A stretch of 64,000 nt of DNA, taken from assembly GCF_003479405.1 (NCBI RefSeq), contig NZ_QUHB01000007.1:84889-148888 (forward strand). The letters run 5' to 3'. The notes beneath the pieces were generated by a model. That model saw only the letters and a program-made list of their open reading frames with translations, made no database searches and was not told the DNA's origin. The stretch comes from Eubacterium sp. AF16-48. Its GTDB lineage: Bacteria > Bacillota > Clostridia > Lachnospirales > Lachnospiraceae. Shown piece by piece: positions 61,029 to 64,000 of the stretch (its first letter is position 1; each line of letters starts with the position of its first letter). The position numbers and the translations under genes are program-made.

Positions 61029-62120
61029 CTACTCCACTATAAAGTCCACATCTGCTAATGTAATTTTATCACCTTTTGATATTCTTTCTTTCCTTCCCGG
61101 CTCTAGTTTTTTCCCATTTATAAAGGTTTTGTTTGTAGAATCCATATCTTCAATAAAAAAAGTATTATTCTTCTTTATTATTTTAGCATGCACCCTGCTT
61201 ATTACATTTTCGTCTATTACATAATCGCATTTTAATCTGCTTTTACCTATTAGAAAAGGGAATTTATCAGGGTGTATTAACATATCTTTCTGCTCTAAGC
61301 TTCTAAGAATAATCGTCTCCTCATAAAGCACTGTAGTTTCATAATAATTATCCTCTTCCTCCGCAACTTCATCACCATTAAAATTATATATGTTTTCTTC
61401 CTCACTTACAGCGATTTGTTCTAACTGCTCACTACTTAAATAATTGCTTTTTCGCCTGAAAGATGAAAATATTCCTTCAAACCATCTCTTTTTTTCAGGT
61501 GTTTTATCCTGATATTTATCTATGTTTTGATTAACTCTAGTCTCCTGTATTTCATTATCTTTCCTGTGAACTTCTGACTGTGCCTCCACTTTTGTACAGT
61601 TTAATATGTCTGCCATAGTGAAATCTTTGTTATTTGTAACCTGTTGTATTTCATATGCCATTACTACTGCATCTTTATCATCATAATCAATTAATTCCAG
61701 AATTTTCTCGTAAATATTTCTTATTCCGCCATACATATCAGTTTCAAAAAAGGGGAGTAAACAGAATTCGTACCTTTTAGTGTTCCTATTAAAGAAAATA
61801 AATTCTGCATCTAAAATTACACACTCCATTCCAATAAGATATTTGCCAAGTTCATCAGAAAGAGACTTCATATCCTCTACAAACTGTCTTAAATTTTTAG
61901 CTGATGCCAAATGAACAGCAAACATATCCTTTATTGCAGTCTTTGAGGTTATATCATAATGAATTTCTTTTTCGTTATTTACATATTCTAAAGTCATAGG
62001 AACAATACCCTCTATTTTATTATTAAGAATCATTTTTGACTTATAATCATTTTCACTGTCACCTATATTCCTGATTATCATTACATTTCTGTCTGCATGC
62101 TTTTCATAGGATACATCCAT
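61029..62120 (-). CDS. FHA-domain protein with N-terminal DUF6382
   Basis: 363 residues. The N-terminal 170 residues (VPMTLEYVNNEKEIHYDITS, then FVEDMKSLSDELGKYLIGME) are the DUF6382 domain. A low-complexity middle contains ETTVLYEETIIL. The C-terminal FHA phosphothreonine-binding domain has FPFLIGKSRLKCDYVIDENV, ISRVHAKIIKK and STNKTFINGKKLEPG with the conserved SRVHA and N. It shares a start/stop border with the TadE-like gene, so it is part of the Tad pilus operon. A decayed relative lies at 47093-47968. Confidence 0.88.
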   Translation of the reverse strand: MDVSYEKHADRNVMIIRNIGDSENDYKSKMILNNKIEGIVPMTLEYVNNEKEIHYDITSKTAIKDMFAVHLASAKNLRQFVEDMKSLSDELGKYLIGMECVILDAEFIFFNRNTKRYEFCLLPFFETDMYGGIRNIYEKILELIDYDDKDAVVMAYEIQQVTNNKDFTMADILNCTKVEAQSEVHRKDNEIQETRVNQNIDKYQDKTPEKKRWFEGIFSSFRRKSNYLSSEQLEQIAVSEEENIYNFNGDEVAEEEDNYYETTVLYEETIILRSLEQKDMLIHPDKFPFLIGKSRLKCDYVIDENVISRVHAKIIKKNNTFFIEDMDSTNKTFINGKKLEPGRKERISKGDKITLADVDFIVE

Positions 62121-62581
62121 TACTTTTTTCCTCTTTTCGACTCCAATTCTTCTAATAAAACCCTGCTTCCATACATAACCTCTTTGGATATTCTTTGGGG
62201 AATATGTATTATTTGCCTGTCACCTGAATTAACTATGATATTAATCATGTTCACATTACCCTTACCCTGTAAATCAATAGCTATTTCATAACTATCTAAT
62301 CCTTTTGAAATCTTGATTTTTGGTGTTGCCACAAAAAGCGGCAAACCTTTAATACTGTTTTCTACGTCCTTTTCATCTATATTACCAAAACTGTACTCCA
62401 TTCCAATCCTGTATGCTCCGCTTCTTACTTCCACAATATCATGTACATACATAATCATATAAAATAACCCACTTAATATAAGTAACACTATAGGAAAAAC
62501 CAAGGCTGTCTCTATTGTAAGCTGCGCTTCTTCCTGCCTCCTTAAGTGCCTATTCAAGTTCCTGTTTAAGTTTCTTTTCAT
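62120..62581 (-). CDS. TadE-like pseudopilin
   Basis: 153 residues with a positively charged start (NRNLNRHLRRQEEAQLTIET), a conserved Glu, and a hydrophobic helix (ALVFPIVLLILSGLFYMIMY), the TadE-type class of minor pilins processed by a prepilin peptidase. The rest is a small extracytoplasmic domain. Exact start uncertain because the first Met codons have no clear ribosome binding site. Adjacent to the A24 peptidase gene. Confidence 0.8.
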   Translation of the reverse strand: MKRNLNRNLNRHLRRQEEAQLTIETALVFPIVLLILSGLFYMIMYVHDIVEVRSGAYRIGMEYSFGNIDEKDVENSIKGLPLFVATPKIKISKGLDSYEIAIDLQGKGNVNMINIIVNSGDRQIIHIPQRISKEVMYGSRVLLEELESKRGKK

Positions 62582-62590
62582 ATACCTGCA

Positions 62591-63028
62591 TCACCTCTGT
62601 ATTATTAAAAATACCACCTCTCCCATTAATAAAAATGGAAGAAAAGGTAATTTTGTTTTAAGTTTTGTTTTCTTTATTATTACGCCTGTTATTCCTGTAG
62701 CTGACATTATTAAAAAAGATAATAAAACTATTATTAGCATACTTTTACTGTTAAAAACACATCCTGTCATTAGTATCGCCAGTCCATCACCTAATCCCAT
62801 AATCTTTTTGGATATAAGGCATATAAGTACCAGTAGCACCGACAGTCCCACACCCAATGCATAGTGTTTAAAATCTCTTTTATAAACAGCTGCATTAACA
62901 ATAATTCCACAAGCTGATGCCATTATAAACGGCATTATAAATACTTTTCTGTACTTAAAATCCATTATGGCACCTGATATCAGCACCGGTAATGATATAA
63001 TAGTTTCAATCATTTTATTCCTTTCCAC
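62591..63028 (-). CDS. A24-family prepilin peptidase (CpaA/TadV type)
   Basis: 145 residues, six membrane segments, with the two catalytic Asp motifs: SGAIMDFKYRKVF (DxxxR) and KKIMGLGDGLAIL (GxGD). Cleaves and may methylate prepilins and pseudopilins such as the Tad proteins nearby. Overlaps the preceding gene's end by 14 nt. Lacks the zinc N-terminal domain of PilD-type enzymes, as usual for CpaA. Confidence 0.9.
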   Translation of the reverse strand: MERNKMIETIISLPVLISGAIMDFKYRKVFIMPFIMASACGIIVNAAVYKRDFKHYALGVGLSVLLVLICLISKKIMGLGDGLAILMTGCVFNSKSMLIIVLLSFLIMSATGITGVIIKKTKLKTKLPFLPFLLMGEVVFLIIQR

Positions 63029-63869
63029 AACTACTGCATGCCGGCATATTTGTTACACTTTCCTTGTCTGTTGCTATAATATTTCTTACTATTCCACTAC
63101 ATGTAAGACTCAAATGATACCTGTTTCCATCTTCCGCAATAAAAACCTTTGTACCTGATTCCGGCTTTTTGGTTACACATATTCCACATTTGCTGTATTT
63201 TTCTCCGTAATTGTTTCTAAGCCCTTTTACAGATGCATAAGATGTACTGCTAATTGACAGTGCCAGATGACTGCACTCCTTCGTTAAGTGATACACTTTT
63301 CCATTTTGAGTTATGTAAACTATATTCTGACTTTTTGTTATGTCACTTCCTGTCCAGTCCCTAACCATGCTTCGTTGTTTTATGGCTATAGTCCTGTCTA
63401 AAAAAGATGTTTTTAAAACATAATTAAGTCTTATATCTGTCACATCATCAATTCCATTATTTTCATATATGGAACCTTTAACCTTGTTCCACATATCATT
63501 TTCAGTTATTTTATTCTTGTTTTCTTCAATTTCCGTTTTTATTTTCTTTAATGTATCATTATAGTCCGTCACTTTATCTGCCAGTTGAACATAAAATTTG
63601 CTTTTAGCAGTAATCAATGCTATGTTATTTAATTTCATTTGTACCGAAAACTGTGTGCTTACCATAATTAAAAAACTTACCATAAAAAGCACCATACCTA
63701 TAAAAACCGTTAATGCCATTGCCGCTTCTATACTGATACTTCCAGGGGAGGTAAATGAACACACCCTTTTTCGTTTTTTTAAAAGGTATATATGAGATCT
63801 TTGTACTTGGAGATGAGCACTGTATTTTTGCTTATTTTTATTATATTTTCCGAAAAAGGGCATGTTCAT
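63015..63869 (-). CDS. TadE/TadG-like protein with tandem Cys repeats
   Basis: 284 residues. A basic start is followed by TSPGSISIEAAMALTVFIGM, then VLFMVSFLIMVSTQFSVQMK, a TadE-like pilin helix with the conserved Glu. The C-terminal third has two related segments, YHLTKECSHLAL ... YSKCGIC and YHLSLTCSGIVR ... MPACSSCG, each with Y-H-x4-C and CxxC. These could bind metal or form disulfides outside the cell. A second Met at 63863 has the better spacing from GGAGG. Confidence 0.8.
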   Translation of the reverse strand: MNMPFFGKYNKNKQKYSAHLQVQRSHIYLLKKRKRVCSFTSPGSISIEAAMALTVFIGMVLFMVSFLIMVSTQFSVQMKLNNIALITAKSKFYVQLADKVTDYNDTLKKIKTEIEENKNKITENDMWNKVKGSIYENNGIDDVTDIRLNYVLKTSFLDRTIAIKQRSMVRDWTGSDITKSQNIVYITQNGKVYHLTKECSHLALSISSTSYASVKGLRNNYGEKYSKCGICVTKKPESGTKVFIAEDGNRYHLSLTCSGIVRNIIATDKESVTNMPACSSCGKE

Positions 63870-63884
63870 TTACCTCCATTATTT

Positions 63885-64000
63885 TTAATATTTCATATCA
63901 CATTTAACTTTATATGTATAAGAACCATTACTTTCATTTAGATTATTTAACACCCATGGCATTGCCACAAATAACGGTTCTATCTCATATACTGCTTTAA
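63885..64000 (-). CDS. C-terminal end of a further pilus-operon protein (partial)
   Basis: The last 38 residues are visible (KAVYEIEPLFVAMPWVLNNL, then NESNGSYTYKVKCDMKY). The gene enters from the window edge and ends 12 nt before the GGAGGTAA of the next gene, so it is cotranscribed. Its style suggests a pseudopilin or minor Tad component; it cannot be named. Confidence 0.6.
   Translation of the reverse strand, partial: KAVYEIEPLFVAMPWVLNNLNESNGSYTYKVKCDMKY

Overview
The window is low-GC, almost wholly bacterial-coding DNA from the chromosome of an anaerobic Firmicute, most likely a member of the Lachnospiraceae. The evidence is a Spo0A homologue, MutS2, YhaM, GdpP, the rpsF-ssb-rpsR and gdpP-rplI-dnaB clusters, a DUF951 protein, a two-cluster ferredoxin, Lys-rich secreted proteins with FN3-like tails, and a Tad-type pilus locus. 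Most genes lie on the minus strand. Nothing here identifies the species.

Layout. 0-5.5 kb: end of a secreted protein, acylphosphatase, a decayed DUF6323/DUF6179-like pair, two anchored proteins of unknown role, a SpoVB-like flippase, and two stacked gene ends (M15 peptidase and acetyltransferase). 5.5-11.4 kb: a MATE exporter behind a two-hairpin leader that fits the guanidine-IV (mepA) riboswitch, then a gene graveyard (MATE, MerR, HxlR and YeiH pieces). The graveyard encloses an intact CaCA antiporter plus GDT1/UPF0016 operon led by a yybP-ykoY (Mn2+) riboswitch. 11.4-13.8 kb: a decayed integrative element (serine-recombinase stub, KilA-N, XRE repressor, DnaC and Rep stubs). 13.8-29 kb: housekeeping genes (rlmD with a frameshifted tail, yhaM, mutS2, a PhoB-type two-component system, an unusual Spo0A, ferredoxin, dnaB-rplI-gdpP). 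29-36.3 kb: a secreted SH3/lysozyme-like protein, a phosphatase, a second MATE gene, and a five-gene operon for a small secreted protein, a VanZ-like protein and an ABC transporter.

36.6-38.9 kb is a compact mobile element: an internally deleted tyrosine integrase, a ribbon-helix-helix protein, an excisionase-like protein and a CRESS-type Rep (HUH nuclease plus SF3 helicase). It abuts a phenylacetate-CoA ligase that has lost its N-terminal part. 39.8-45.9 kb is a visibly more GC-rich block: a large secreted protein with a sensor / histidine kinase / LuxR-type regulator operon, bounded on one side by an IS256-family stub. 46-49.1 kb: a BspA-like LRR protein, an FHA-protein pseudogene and the rpsF-ssb-rpsR operon. 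49.2-56.4 kb: a GntR-controlled ABC transporter with a perfect palindromic operator, a small DUF951 gene, an Ig-like/NlpC-P60 protein and other surface proteins. 56.4-64 kb: tRNA-Cys and tRNA-Glu, CvpA-, DUF5711- and LysM-type envelope proteins, a sirtuin, and the end of a Tad-like pilus operon (FHA protein, TadE-like pseudopilins, A24 prepilin peptidase).

The items most worth a second look are the CRESS-Rep element with its deleted integrase, the Spo0A lacking the canonical phosphoacceptor Asp, the two riboswitch-controlled transporter loci, and the small-secreted-protein/VanZ/ABC operon.
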